A stretch of DNA of 64,000 nt from Streptomyces collinus. GTDB taxonomy: Bacteria; Actinomycetota; Actinomycetes; Streptomycetales; Streptomycetaceae. A model generated the notes under the pieces. It had not been told where the DNA came from. It saw only the letters and a program-made list of their open reading frames with translations, and did not search any database. The stretch covers positions 3,596,001 through 3,660,000 of the forward strand of contig NZ_CP133771.1 of the NCBI RefSeq assembly GCF_031348265.1, given 5' to 3'. The number at the start of each line of letters is the position of its first letter. Position 1 is the first letter of the stretch. The translations under genes were made by a program, and so were the position numbers. Shown one piece after another: positions 48,798-57,873 of this stretch.

Positions 48798-50477
48798 ATG
48801 CAAACCCCCACGTATCTGGCAGCCGAGCTGCGACTCCCCACGAACTGGCTCGACTACACGATCCTCGGCATCTACTTCGTCGTCGTCCTCGGCATCGGCT
48901 TCGCCGCCCGCCGCTCGGTGAAGACCAGCCTCGACTTCTTCCTCTCCGGCCGTTCCCTGCCCGCCTGGGTCACCGGTCTCGCGTTCATCGCGGCCAACCT
49001 GGGGGCCACCGAGATCCTCGGCATGGCCGCCAACAGCGCCCAGTACGGCGTCTACACCACGCACTGGTACTGGATCGGCGCCATCCCCGCCATGGTCTTC
49101 CTCGGCCTGGTGATGATGCCCTTCTACTACGGCTCCAAGGTCCGCTCGGTCCCCGAGTTCCTGCTGCTGCGCTTCGACAGGGCGGCGCACCTGCTCAGTT
49201 CGGTCCTCTTCGCCTTCGCCGCGATCCTCATCGCCGGCGTCAACCTCTACGCCCTGGCCATCGTCGTCGAAGCGCTGCTGGGCTGGCCGGAGTGGGTGGC
49301 GATCGTGGTCGCCGGATTCTTCGTCCTGGCGTACATCACGCTCGGCGGCCTGTCCTCGGCGATCTACAACGAGGTCCTGCAGTTCTTCGTCATCCTCGCC
49401 GCGCTCATCCCGATCGCGGTCCTCGGTCTGAAGAAGGTCGGCGGCTGGGACGGCCTGTCCGACTCCCTCACCCAGAGCCGCGGCGCCGACTTCATGACGT
49501 CCTGGGGCGGCACGGGCATCGGCAGCGACAACCCGCTGGGCGCGAACTGGCTGACGATCGTCCTCGGCCTCGGGTTCGTCCTGTCCTTCGGCTACTGGAC
49601 GACGAACTTCGCCGAGGTGCAGCGCGCGCTGTCCGCGAAGAACCTCTCGGCGGCCCAGCGCACCCCGCTCATCGCCGCGTTCCCGAAGATCTTCATCGTG
49701 TTCCTGGTGATGATCCCGGGCCTGGTCGCCGCCGTCCTGGTGCCGAAGATCGGCACGCCCGACTCCGACCTCCAGTACAACGACGCGATCCCGTACCTGA
49801 TGGAGCAGCTGCTGCCCAACGGGGTGCTCGGCATCGCCGTCACCGGCCTGCTGGCGGCGTTCATGGCGGGCATGGCGGCGAACGTGTCGTCCTTCAACAC
49901 CGTGTTCACCACGGACATCTGGGCGAAATACGTCGTCAGGGGCCGCGAGGACGAGTACTACGTGCGCTTCGGCCGGCTCATCACCGCGATCGGTGTCCTG
50001 GCCTCCATCGGCACGGCGTTCCTCGCGCGGTCCTTCTCAAACATCATGGCCTACCTCCAGACGCTGTTCTCCTTCTTCAACGTGCCGATGTTCGTCGTCT
50101 TCATCATCGGCATGTTCTGGAAGCGGGCCTCGATGAAGTCGGGCTTCTGGGGGCTGCTCGCGGGCACCACCGCGGCGATGGTCAACTACTTCGTCCTCTA
50201 CAAGCAGGACATCATCGACATCCCCTCCGACCAGGGGGCGAACTTCGTCTCGGCGATCGCGGGATTCGTCGCGGGCGCGGTGGTGATGGTTGCGGTGTCG
50301 CTGTTCACCGCGCCGAAGCCGGCGGAGGAGCTGCAAGGGCTGGTCTACGGCACGACCTCGCCCGGCATGGCGGAGCCGCCGGCGCCCGGGGACGAGGCCT
50401 GGTACCGCAAGCCGGCACTGCTGGGCTGGGGTGCGGTCGTCCTGGCCGCGGCCTGCTACATCCCGTTCTCGTTCTGA
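48798..50477 (+). CDS. Sodium:solute symporter, probable sodium/galactose transporter
   Basis: A 559-residue SSS-family protein with about 14 helices: NWLDYTILGIYFVVVLGIGF, LDFFLSGRSLPAWVTGLAFI, ANLGATEILGMAANSAQYGV (sodium-binding helix region) and the family's FNTVFTTDIW. Divergent from galTEK, so galactose uptake is the likely role. ATG 48798 has GAGGG upstream. A small membrane-protein gene follows 18 bp later. Confidence 0.88.
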   Translation: MQTPTYLAAELRLPTNWLDYTILGIYFVVVLGIGFAARRSVKTSLDFFLSGRSLPAWVTGLAFIAANLGATEILGMAANSAQYGVYTTHWYWIGAIPAMVFLGLVMMPFYYGSKVRSVPEFLLLRFDRAAHLLSSVLFAFAAILIAGVNLYALAIVVEALLGWPEWVAIVVAGFFVLAYITLGGLSSAIYNEVLQFFVILAALIPIAVLGLKKVGGWDGLSDSLTQSRGADFMTSWGGTGIGSDNPLGANWLTIVLGLGFVLSFGYWTTNFAEVQRALSAKNLSAAQRTPLIAAFPKIFIVFLVMIPGLVAAVLVPKIGTPDSDLQYNDAIPYLMEQLLPNGVLGIAVTGLLAAFMAGMAANVSSFNTVFTTDIWAKYVVRGREDEYYVRFGRLITAIGVLASIGTAFLARSFSNIMAYLQTLFSFFNVPMFVVFIIGMFWKRASMKSGFWGLLAGTTAAMVNYFVLYKQDIIDIPSDQGANFVSAIAGFVAGAVVMVAVSLFTAPKPAEELQGLVYGTTSPGMAEPPAPGDEAWYRKPALLGWGAVVLAAACYIPFSF

Positions 50478-50495
50478 CCGAGGGAGGATCGACAG

Positions 50496-50813
50496 ATGTC
50501 CGAGTTCTACTCCGACAAGGACGTGCAGCGGGAAGTCACCGAGCTACAGGGCAAGTCGGCGACCGCGGCACGGCTGTTCGACATCCGGCGGATCATCGGC
50601 GGGCTGTTCGTGGTCTACGGCGTCATCGTCACGATCGCGGGCTTCACGGCGTCCGACGCGGACATCGACAAGGCGGAGGGGGTGAACATCAACCTGTGGA
50701 CCGGGCTGGGGATGCTGCTGCTGGGCCTGTTCTTCCTGGGGTGGCTGAAGCTGAGGCCCGCGGCACCGGCCCCTCCGGGGGTTGAGCCGGAGGACGACGA
50801 GCGGGTGGAGTAG
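50496..50813 (+). CDS. Small two-helix membrane protein, symporter-linked
   Basis: A 105-residue protein: charged N-terminus, helices IIGGLFVVYGVIVTIAGFTA (about 33-52) and LWTGLGMLLLGLFFLGWLKL (about 67-86), then a Pro/Glu-rich tail. Starts 18 bp after the symporter stop behind GGAGG, so it is in the same operon and may assist it. No domain recognised. Confidence 0.75.
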   Translation: MSEFYSDKDVQREVTELQGKSATAARLFDIRRIIGGLFVVYGVIVTIAGFTASDADIDKAEGVNINLWTGLGMLLLGLFFLGWLKLRPAAPAPPGVEPEDDERVE

Positions 50814-51139
50814 CCAGAGGCCTCTGCGGCTGAGGCCGGGTGGGTGCGCAACCCGGCGGAGCGGGGTGCCTCCCCCAAGCTCTCGGCTCCGCTCGAACAG
50901 GTGGACCCCCATCGCCCACCCGTGCCGCCCCTAGCGCACGCATGCCCGCGGCTGGGGCCGCCGTACGACGCAAGGGGACGTGTCGGGGGGTCCGCCCGCA
51001 GCGGTTGGCGCGTCAACGCCAGTCAGTCGGTAAGTAGGTCCATCGCGCCGTTCCGGGGACGGACCCCCCCCGACGCGGCCCCGACCCACCACCGGCGAGA
51101 AGGCGAAGACACGTAACCCCACACCACCGATCAGACGGC
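50814..51139. other. Intergenic region with a probable dispersed Streptomyces repeat
   Basis: A 326-bp gap without a supported gene. It contains AGAGGCCTCT (50816-50825, a perfect 10-bp palindrome) after the small membrane gene. Positions 50855-50900 read GGCGGAGCGGGGTGCCTCCCCCAAGCTCTCGGCTCCGC, whose ends pair (CGGAGC/GCTCCG) and which resembles a motif I recall as frequent between Streptomyces genes. Confidence 0.45.
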
Positions 51140-51820
51140 TCACGACTCCCGCGATACCGACCCCGCCCTGTCCAGCAACCCCGTCCGCGCCGCCAGTGCC
51201 GCTGCCTCCAGGCGCGAGCCCACGCCCAGTTTCATCAGGACCCGCTGGACGTGCGTACGCGCCGTCGACGGGGCGATGCCCATGCCCGCCGCGATCATGC
51301 GGGTGTCCTCGCCGTCCGCGACGCGGACCAGGACCTCGACCTCCCTCGGCGTGAGCATGGACAGCAACCGCTGGCCCTCGTCGTCCGGTTGGGCCGCAGG
51401 GTTGAGCAACTCGCTGAACGCTCCCTGCAGCAGTTGCGGCGCCACCGCCGCCTCCCCCGCGCGGGCCTTCATGATCGCCCGCTCGACACCCTCTATGCGC
51501 TCATCGTGCCGGACGTAGCCGGAGGCCCCCGCCGCGAACGCCGCCGCTATGCCCCGCGGGCTCGGCACCGGGCCCAGCACCAGCACCGCGACCTGCGGCC
51601 GCTCCCGCTTGATCCGCACCACCGGGTCGAAGATCCCCGGCTCCGCCGGCGCCGCCGTCCCCAGCAGGCACACCTCCGGCGCCCGCGTGATCACCAGCTC
51701 CGCCGCCCCTGCGGCCGGCGCCGCCGCGGCGAGCACCCGGTGCCCCCGCAGCTTCAGCGCCGAAGCCAGCGCCTCGGCCAGCAATCGGTGGTCGTCGACC
51801 ACCATGAGCCGCACTCCCAT
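51140..51820 (-). CDS. LuxR-family regulator with an atypical receiver domain
   Basis: A 226-residue protein. Receiver part: LMVVDDHRLLAEALASALKL, but the expected phospho-acceptor position in APEVCLLGTAAPAEPG is glycine (G54) and the downstream lysine is replaced in GYVRHDE, so conventional phosphorylation looks impossible. HTH: LTPREVEVLVRVADGEDTRM, GIAPSTARTHVQRVLMKLG, intact. It may respond to ligand or protein partners. ATG start; monocistronic. Confidence 0.85.
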   Translation of the reverse strand: MGVRLMVVDDHRLLAEALASALKLRGHRVLAAAAPAAGAAELVITRAPEVCLLGTAAPAEPGIFDPVVRIKRERPQVAVLVLGPVPSPRGIAAAFAAGASGYVRHDERIEGVERAIMKARAGEAAVAPQLLQGAFSELLNPAAQPDDEGQRLLSMLTPREVEVLVRVADGEDTRMIAAGMGIAPSTARTHVQRVLMKLGVGSRLEAAALAARTGLLDRAGSVSRES

Positions 51821-51988
51821 CGAGCAACCCCCCAGTCACCCCAGCCCCCCATGGAAGCCCCCCGGCTCCCCCGCCTTCATGCCCCCGGAAGCTACACGCT
51901 TGTTCGACGTTGCGCTCCCCCTACCCGCGAGAATCGCCCCGGATCGCCGAAATTCCTCTCATTCCAGGTTGACCGCGCCAAACGCGAA

Positions 51989-52018
51989 CGGTCCCGCCCC
52001 TGAACAGGGACGGGACCG
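51989..52018. terminator. Terminator downstream of the first beta-propeller gene
   Basis: CGGTCCCGCCCCTG and CAGGGACGGGACCG pair with one mismatch around a 2-base centre, 28 bp past the stop at 52047. Confidence 0.65.
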
Positions 52019-52046
52019 AAGGGAACATCAGTCGATCACCAGATGA

Positions 52047-53972
52047 TCAGCTCGTTCCGAAGCCGACCGCAAGGTACTCCTTCTCCCGCACCGTCGACCG
52101 CTTGCTCGCGTACACCTTGGACATGAAGAGGTGCCCCTCGGCGTAGAGGAACTCGGAGTACTCCGGCGACATGCTGGTCTCCACGTCGCGTACGGCGTCC
52201 GTCGCGGGGTTCTGCAGCAGCGTCGTCTCCTTGAAGCCGGTGCCGGAGATGCTCACGACCTGTCCGCCCTTGTCGTACGGGGGACGCTTGTACGCGATCA
52301 GGTTGCCGCCGTCCATGCGCAGCGGCGAGATCGTGTAGCCGTCGCCCGCGTCGGCCCGCTGCCCGGTCTGCTTGCCGGTGGCGAGGTCGAAGGCGACGAT
52401 CTCGTTGGTCTGGCTGTACTTGCCGGTGCCGTCGTGCTCCTCGGTCGGCAGATACAGCCGGTCGTTGCCGACGGCCAGCAGGTTGCAGGCCTCGACGCGG
52501 GTGATGCCCTCGCAGCGGGCCGCGAACTGCTCGCCCGGCGCGGAGATGCGTGTGCGCAGCTTGCCGGTCCTGCTGTCGATGGAGAAGAAGTCGGAGATGC
52601 CGCTGCCGTCGCCCGCGGAGTCGCCGACGTCGGCGGCCACGACCAGCGGGTTGGTCGACACGATGCTGGCGTACTCGATGCCCTCGGTCATCTTGTACTC
52701 CGAGATCACCTTCCCGGACTTCGGGTCGATGGTCTGGATGTGCAGCTGCCGCTGGTCGTAGGAGCCGCACTTGCGCACCGCGACCAGCTTGTCGCCGCCG
52801 CCGTACCCGGCGTCGTAGCAGGAGTCGGCCGGCTTCGGGCTCCACAGGAGCTTGCCGGAGACGTCGAAGGCGGCGCCGCCGCTGGTGCTGCCGACGGCGA
52901 CGGTCTTCCCGCTGAGGGTGATGTTGTCGAAGTTGATCAGCTGGTCACCGGTCTTGACCGTTTTGGTCCACAGCCTCTTGCCGGCGTCGAGGTCGATGAG
53001 GGCGATCTGGCTGCACCCGTGCGAGGGGTCGGCCTTGGTGGGCATCGCCGGCTGGTAGAGGACCGCCGTCAGGTTGTCGTCGGTGACGTGGCGGCTGGCC
53101 TGGCAGACCGGGCCGGCCAGCGGGATCTTCCACAGCTCGCCGCCCTTGTCGCGGTCGTAGCCGACGATCCGGGCGATGCCGCTCTTGACGTACGCCTTGT
53201 CGGTGAGCCACGAGCCGGAGACGACGACCGTGCTGTCGTTCTTCACCTCGGGCGCCGGGACCTGGAAGAGGACCTTGGCGCTGGGGTCGGACGGCGCCTT
53301 CTCCTTGCCGGAGGTGGTGCCGCCGTTGTCGTCGTCCGTGCCGCCGGTGCCGCCGCTCTGACCGGCGGTGTCGTTCTGTTTGCCCTCGTCCTTGCCGGAC
53401 GAGGCGTACCAGACGCCGCCGCCGATGATCAGCGCGATCGCCACGACCGCGGCGACGATGATCAGCATCTGCGCGTTGAGCTTCTTGCCGCCGCCCGGCT
53501 GCCCGGCCTGCGGCTGGTACGGCATGGTCGGCTGCTGCGGATAGCCGTAACCGGGCTGCTGCCCGTACCCCGGCTGCCCGAAGCCCGGCTGTCCGTACCC
53601 CGGCTGCCCGTACGGTGCCTGCTGCGGCTGCCCGTACGGCCCCGGCTGCTGACCGGGATAGCCGTAGCCGGGCGGGGTCTGCGGGGCCTGCGGAGGCTGG
53701 GGCGCCGGAGCGCCCTGCGGGTACCCGTAACCCGCCGGAGGCTGGGGCGGGTTCTGCGGGGCGGCCGGCGGAGGCGTCTGCGGTGCCTGCGGCGCTTGCG
53801 GGTAGCCGTACCCCGGCTCAGGAGCCTTGCCGAGGTTCGGCCCGGCCGCGGGCGGCGGGGTCTGCGGCGGCTGGTCCTGCGGCGGCTGGTCCTGCGGCGG
53901 CTGGCCCTGGGGCGGCCCGAAGCCGCCCCCCTGCGGGGGCTGCTGGGGCGGCGGGGGCGGCGGCTGGGTCAT
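52047..53972 (-). CDS. Membrane-anchored PQQ-like beta-propeller protein, copy 1
   Basis: A 641-residue protein: Pro/Gln/Gly/Tyr-rich cytoplasmic N-terminus (1-165, GYGYPQ units), one membrane helix (AQMLIIVAAVVAIALIIGGG at about 172-190), a Gly/Asp/Ser linker and an extracytoplasmic eight-bladed-type PQQ-like repeat domain (ARIVGYDRDKGGELWKIPLA, IALIDLDAGKRLWTKTVKTG, EIVAFDLATGKQTGQ). Cysteine pairs in the outer domain suggest disulphides. Paralogue of the next gene upstream (54043-55803). Function unknown; possibly sensing or scaffolding at the envelope. Confidence 0.82.
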   Translation of the reverse strand: MTQPPPPPPQQPPQGGGFGPPQGQPPQDQPPQDQPPQTPPPAAGPNLGKAPEPGYGYPQAPQAPQTPPPAAPQNPPQPPAGYGYPQGAPAPQPPQAPQTPPGYGYPGQQPGPYGQPQQAPYGQPGYGQPGFGQPGYGQQPGYGYPQQPTMPYQPQAGQPGGGKKLNAQMLIIVAAVVAIALIIGGGVWYASSGKDEGKQNDTAGQSGGTGGTDDDNGGTTSGKEKAPSDPSAKVLFQVPAPEVKNDSTVVVSGSWLTDKAYVKSGIARIVGYDRDKGGELWKIPLAGPVCQASRHVTDDNLTAVLYQPAMPTKADPSHGCSQIALIDLDAGKRLWTKTVKTGDQLINFDNITLSGKTVAVGSTSGGAAFDVSGKLLWSPKPADSCYDAGYGGGDKLVAVRKCGSYDQRQLHIQTIDPKSGKVISEYKMTEGIEYASIVSTNPLVVAADVGDSAGDGSGISDFFSIDSRTGKLRTRISAPGEQFAARCEGITRVEACNLLAVGNDRLYLPTEEHDGTGKYSQTNEIVAFDLATGKQTGQRADAGDGYTISPLRMDGGNLIAYKRPPYDKGGQVVSISGTGFKETTLLQNPATDAVRDVETSMSPEYSEFLYAEGHLFMSKVYASKRSTVREKEYLAVGFGTS

Positions 53973-54042
53973 GGCGTGGGTACCTCGGGGAAGGGGACGG
54001 ACGACTGGCGGAGTGCGGAAGGAGGATGCGGAAGGGGAAGAG

Positions 54043-55803
54043 TCACTTGCCGTAGGCGAGCATCAACTTCTCCTTCGTGTCGTCGTTTCCGCTCAGCCGG
54101 GTCGTCGAGATGTAGAAGCGCCCGTCGGCCCAGTCGATGTCCTTGGAGAAGAAGCTGTTCTCGATGTCCGCGGCACCCTGGGGGTTCTGCAGCAGCTTGG
54201 ACGGCTTGTGGCTGTCACCGCCGGTCGGGATGGACACGATCTGCCCGCCCGCGTCGTACGACGGCTCCACATAGGCGATGAGCTTGCCGCCCTCGGTCTT
54301 GATCGGCAGCATCGACTCGTCTGAGGGGGACTTAACGCGCCACTTCTCCTTGCCGTTGGCGAGGTCGATGGCGACGATCTCGTTGGCGCCGGTGGTGGCC
54401 TTGGTCGGCAGGTAGAGCGTGGAGTCGTCGGCGGCCACGCCCTCGCAGCCCGTGAGGTCGCGTTCGAGGATGGCCCAGCCGCACTCGGGGGCGAAGTCCT
54501 CGTCGAAGGCGACCTGCGAGCGGAACTTGCCGCCGGAGGTGAAGGTGGAGATGTTCCAGGCCTTCTTGTCCTCGTTGGTGCTGTAGACGACCAGCGGGCT
54601 CACCGAGTAGGTGCGCGCGACCCGCCAGCCCTTGTCGAACGGCTGAGTCCACCTGGCCTTGCCGGTCTTGGGGTCGAGCTCCTGGACCTCGTCGTGCTCC
54701 TTGTCGGTCCCGGCACCGCAGGAGGAGACGGCGATCAGCTTCTCGCCGCCGGCGAACGCGGCGGGGAAGCAGGCGTTGCCGTACTTCTTCTTGTCGAAGA
54801 GCTTGTCGCCGTTGGTGACGTCGTAGGCCGTGCCGGACTGGGAGCGGCCCACCATCAGCGTCTTGCCGGTGATGGACAGTTCGACGGAGAGCACGGAGTC
54901 GAAGAGGGCGCCGTCGGCGACCTCTTCCTTCCAGCCCTTCTCGCCGGTGACGAGGTCGATCTCCTGGAGCTGGTTGCACTTGGCGCGGTCGCTGCTGCCG
55001 CTCATGTACGCGACGACGATCTTGTCGTCGGACGTCTTCTGCGGTGTCGTCGCGCAGATCTTCTGCGGGAAGGTGATCGCGTCCCAGGAGGGCTTGCCGT
55101 CCCCGACGTTGTACGCGGACAGCTGCTTGTAGGCGGCCTTCACCGCGGTCTTGCCGGTGATCCACATGCCATCGGCGTCGGCGCCGGAACCGGGGGCGTC
55201 GGGCGCCTCCTTGTACCAGAGGACCTTGGCCTCGCCGGCCTGGCGGCCCGCGTTGAGGTCCTCGGGGTCCTCGCCGCCGTCGCCGCTGCCGTCACCGGGG
55301 TTGACCGGGGCGGAGGAGCCGGGCTTGGCGTCGTCGGTCTTCTGGGCGACGGGCTTCTTCTTGCCCTTGCCGTCGTCGCCGCCGGTGACGGCCCACACGG
55401 TGCCGCCGACCACGAGCAGCGCGGCGACCGCGGCGCCGATGATCAGGGCGGGCTTGCCCCTGAAGGGGTTGTTCGAGCCGCCCCCGGGCGGGGTGCCGGG
55501 CGCACCGGGGTACTGCGGCTGCTGCGGGTAGCCGTAGCCGGGCTGGCCGTACGGCCCCGGCTGCTGCGGCGGGCCGTAGGGGCCGGGGTTGTACGGCCCC
55601 GGCTGTCCCGGCTGCCCGTACGGACCGGGCTGCTGCGGGTAGCCGTACCCCGGCTGCGGCGGGCCCTGCGGGGGCGGCGGCGCCTGGGGCGGGCCCTGGG
55701 GCGGCGGCGGGGTCTGCGGCGCCCCGTAACCACCGCCCTGCGGCGGCTGGTTCTGCGGTGCTCCGAAGCCACCGTGCGGTGGCTGACTGGGCGGCTGAGT
55801 CAT
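54043..55803 (-). CDS. Membrane-anchored PQQ-like beta-propeller protein, copy 2
   Basis: A 586-residue paralogue of the downstream gene with the same plan: MTQPPSQPPHGGFGAPQ start, Pro/Gly/Tyr-rich N-terminus to about 130, one helix (ALIIGAAVAALLVVGGTVWA) and an outer propeller (LQEIDLVTGEKGWKEEVADG, VQELDPKTGKARWTQPFDKG, EIVAIDLANGKEKWRVKSPS). ATG at 55801-55803 follows GGGGGAG. The 70-bp gap suggests a two-gene operon from a duplication. Confidence 0.82.
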   Translation of the reverse strand: MTQPPSQPPHGGFGAPQNQPPQGGGYGAPQTPPPPQGPPQAPPPPQGPPQPGYGYPQQPGPYGQPGQPGPYNPGPYGPPQQPGPYGQPGYGYPQQPQYPGAPGTPPGGGSNNPFRGKPALIIGAAVAALLVVGGTVWAVTGGDDGKGKKKPVAQKTDDAKPGSSAPVNPGDGSGDGGEDPEDLNAGRQAGEAKVLWYKEAPDAPGSGADADGMWITGKTAVKAAYKQLSAYNVGDGKPSWDAITFPQKICATTPQKTSDDKIVVAYMSGSSDRAKCNQLQEIDLVTGEKGWKEEVADGALFDSVLSVELSITGKTLMVGRSQSGTAYDVTNGDKLFDKKKYGNACFPAAFAGGEKLIAVSSCGAGTDKEHDEVQELDPKTGKARWTQPFDKGWRVARTYSVSPLVVYSTNEDKKAWNISTFTSGGKFRSQVAFDEDFAPECGWAILERDLTGCEGVAADDSTLYLPTKATTGANEIVAIDLANGKEKWRVKSPSDESMLPIKTEGGKLIAYVEPSYDAGGQIVSIPTGGDSHKPSKLLQNPQGAADIENSFFSKDIDWADGRFYISTTRLSGNDDTKEKLMLAYGK

Positions 55804-55994
55804 CAGCGGCTCCCCCGTTCGATCACTGATTTTTAGCCACGCCCTGAGGTACACGATGGGCTCAGAGTCGCTTCATAAAGTTCTAAGACGACTCTTTGTA
55901 TCACCAGGTTCCGACAGCACAGCGGGCCGATCACCCCCTGTTCCCAAGGGAGGACCGGCCCGTGATGCCCTCGTTATGCGCCTTCACGCACCCT

Positions 55995-57803
55995 TCACGC
56001 GTCCTCGGCCAGTTCCAGCCAGCGCATCTCCAGTTCCTCGCGCTGACCGGCCAACTCCCGCAGCTCGGCGTCCAGTTCGGCCACCTTCGCGAAGTCCGTG
56101 GCGTTTTCGGCGATTTGGGCGTGGAGCTTGGTCTCCTTCTCGGAGACCTTGTCGAGTTGCCGCTCGATCTTCTGGAGCTCCTTCTTGGCGGCGCGCTGGT
56201 CGGCGGCGCTCTTCTCCGGAGCGGTGGACTGCGACACGGCGGCGGGGGCCGAGGCGGCCGCGGCCTCCTCCATGCGCTGCCTGCGCTCCAGGTACTCGTC
56301 GATGCCGCGCGGCAGCATGCGCAGAGCGCCGTCGCCGAGCAGCGCGAACACCCGGTCGGTGGTGCGCTCGATGAAGAACCGGTCGTGGGAGATGACGATC
56401 ATGGAGCCGGGCCAGCCGTCGAGGACGTCCTCCAGCTGGTTCAGCGTCTCGATGTCGAGGTCGTTGGTGGGCTCGTCGAGGAAGAGGACGTTGGGCTCGT
56501 CCATGAGCAGGCGCAGCAGCTGGAGCCTGCGGCGCTCACCGCCGGACAGGTCGCCGACGGGCGTCCACTGCTTCTCCTTGCCGAAGCCGAACGTCTCGCA
56601 CAGCTGCCCGGCGGTCATCTCGCGCCCCTTGCCGAGGTCGACGCGCTCGCGCACCTGCTGCACGGCCTCCAGCACGCGCGTGGCCGGGTCGAGTTCGGCG
56701 ACCTCCTGGGAGAGGTAGGCCAGCTTCACCGTCTTGCCGACGCGGACGCGCCCGCCGACGGGCTGGGTCTCGCCGTCGGACCGGGCGGCCTCGGCCATGG
56801 CCCGCAGCAGGGACGTCTTGCCGGCGCCGTTGACCCCGACGAGGCCGATCCGGTCGCCGGGTCCGAGCTGCCAGGTGACGTGCTTGAGGAGGACCTTGGG
56901 GCCCGCCTGGACGGTGATGTCCTCCAGGTCGAACACGGTCTTGCCGAGCCGGGTGGAGGCGAACTTCATCAGCTCGCTGCTGTCCCGGGGCGGCGGCACG
57001 TCCGCGATGAGCTCGTTGGCGGCCTCGACGCGGAAGCGCGGCTTGGACGTACGGGCGGGCGCACCGCGGCGCAGCCAGGCCAGCTCCTTGCGGACGAGGT
57101 TCTGCCGCTTGGCCTCCTCCGTGGCGGCGATGCGCTCGCGCTCGGCCCGGGCGAAGACGTAGTCGGAGTAGCCGCCCTCGTACTCGTAGACGTCGCCGCG
57201 CTGGACGTCCCACATGCGCGTGCACACCTGGTCGAGGAACCACCGGTCGTGGGTCACGCACACCAGCGCCGACCTGCGGTTCTGCAGATGCCGGGCGAGC
57301 CAGGCGATGCCCTCGACGTCGAGGTGGTTGGTGGGCTCGTCCAGGACGAGCAGGTCCTGCTCCTCGATGAGGAGCTTGGCCAGCGCGATCCGGCGCCGCT
57401 CACCACCGGAGAGCGGGCCGATGACGGTGTCCAGGCCCTTGGGGAAGCCCGGCAGGTCGAGTCCGCCGAACAGGCCGGTCAGCACGTCCCTGACCTTGGC
57501 GTCGCCGGCCCACTCGTGGTCGGCCATGTCGCCGATGACCTCGTGGCGGACGGTGGCCCCGGGGTCGAGGGAGTCGTGCTGGGTGAGTACGCCCAGGCGC
57601 AGCCCGCCGGAGTGGGTGACGCGGCCCGTGTCGGCGCTCTCCTGCTTGGCGAGCATGCGGATGAGCGTGGTCTTGCCGTCGCCGTTGCGGCCCACGACAC
57701 CGATGCGTTCCCCTTCGGAGACGCCGAGGGAGACGCCGTCGAGCAGGGCGCGGGTGCCGTACACCTTGCTGACGTTCTCGACATTGACCAGGTTGACGGC
57801 CAT
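55995..57803 (-). CDS. ABC-F family ATPase (Uup-like)
   Basis: A 602-residue soluble protein with two nucleotide-binding domains and no membrane part: Walker A GRNGDGKTT and GVNGAGKTS, signatures LSGGERRRIALAKLL and LSGGERRRLQLLRLL, Walker B LLVLDEPTNHLD and VLFLDEPTNDLD. A C-terminal coiled coil (KKELQKIERQLDKVSEKETK) marks the Uup subgroup, which acts on ribosomes or DNA-associated processes. Antibiotic resistance is possible but not suggested by context. ATG at 57801-57803. Confidence 0.93.
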   Translation of the reverse strand: MAVNLVNVENVSKVYGTRALLDGVSLGVSEGERIGVVGRNGDGKTTLIRMLAKQESADTGRVTHSGGLRLGVLTQHDSLDPGATVRHEVIGDMADHEWAGDAKVRDVLTGLFGGLDLPGFPKGLDTVIGPLSGGERRRIALAKLLIEEQDLLVLDEPTNHLDVEGIAWLARHLQNRRSALVCVTHDRWFLDQVCTRMWDVQRGDVYEYEGGYSDYVFARAERERIAATEEAKRQNLVRKELAWLRRGAPARTSKPRFRVEAANELIADVPPPRDSSELMKFASTRLGKTVFDLEDITVQAGPKVLLKHVTWQLGPGDRIGLVGVNGAGKTSLLRAMAEAARSDGETQPVGGRVRVGKTVKLAYLSQEVAELDPATRVLEAVQQVRERVDLGKGREMTAGQLCETFGFGKEKQWTPVGDLSGGERRRLQLLRLLMDEPNVLFLDEPTNDLDIETLNQLEDVLDGWPGSMIVISHDRFFIERTTDRVFALLGDGALRMLPRGIDEYLERRQRMEEAAAASAPAAVSQSTAPEKSAADQRAAKKELQKIERQLDKVSEKETKLHAQIAENATDFAKVAELDAELRELAGQREELEMRWLELAEDA

Positions 57804-57873
57804 TACTCTCCTGCCAAGGGGGATGGATCGACCCCCAGGGTAGTCGCGCGCGGGGGTGCTCCGGCCGGGGCGG

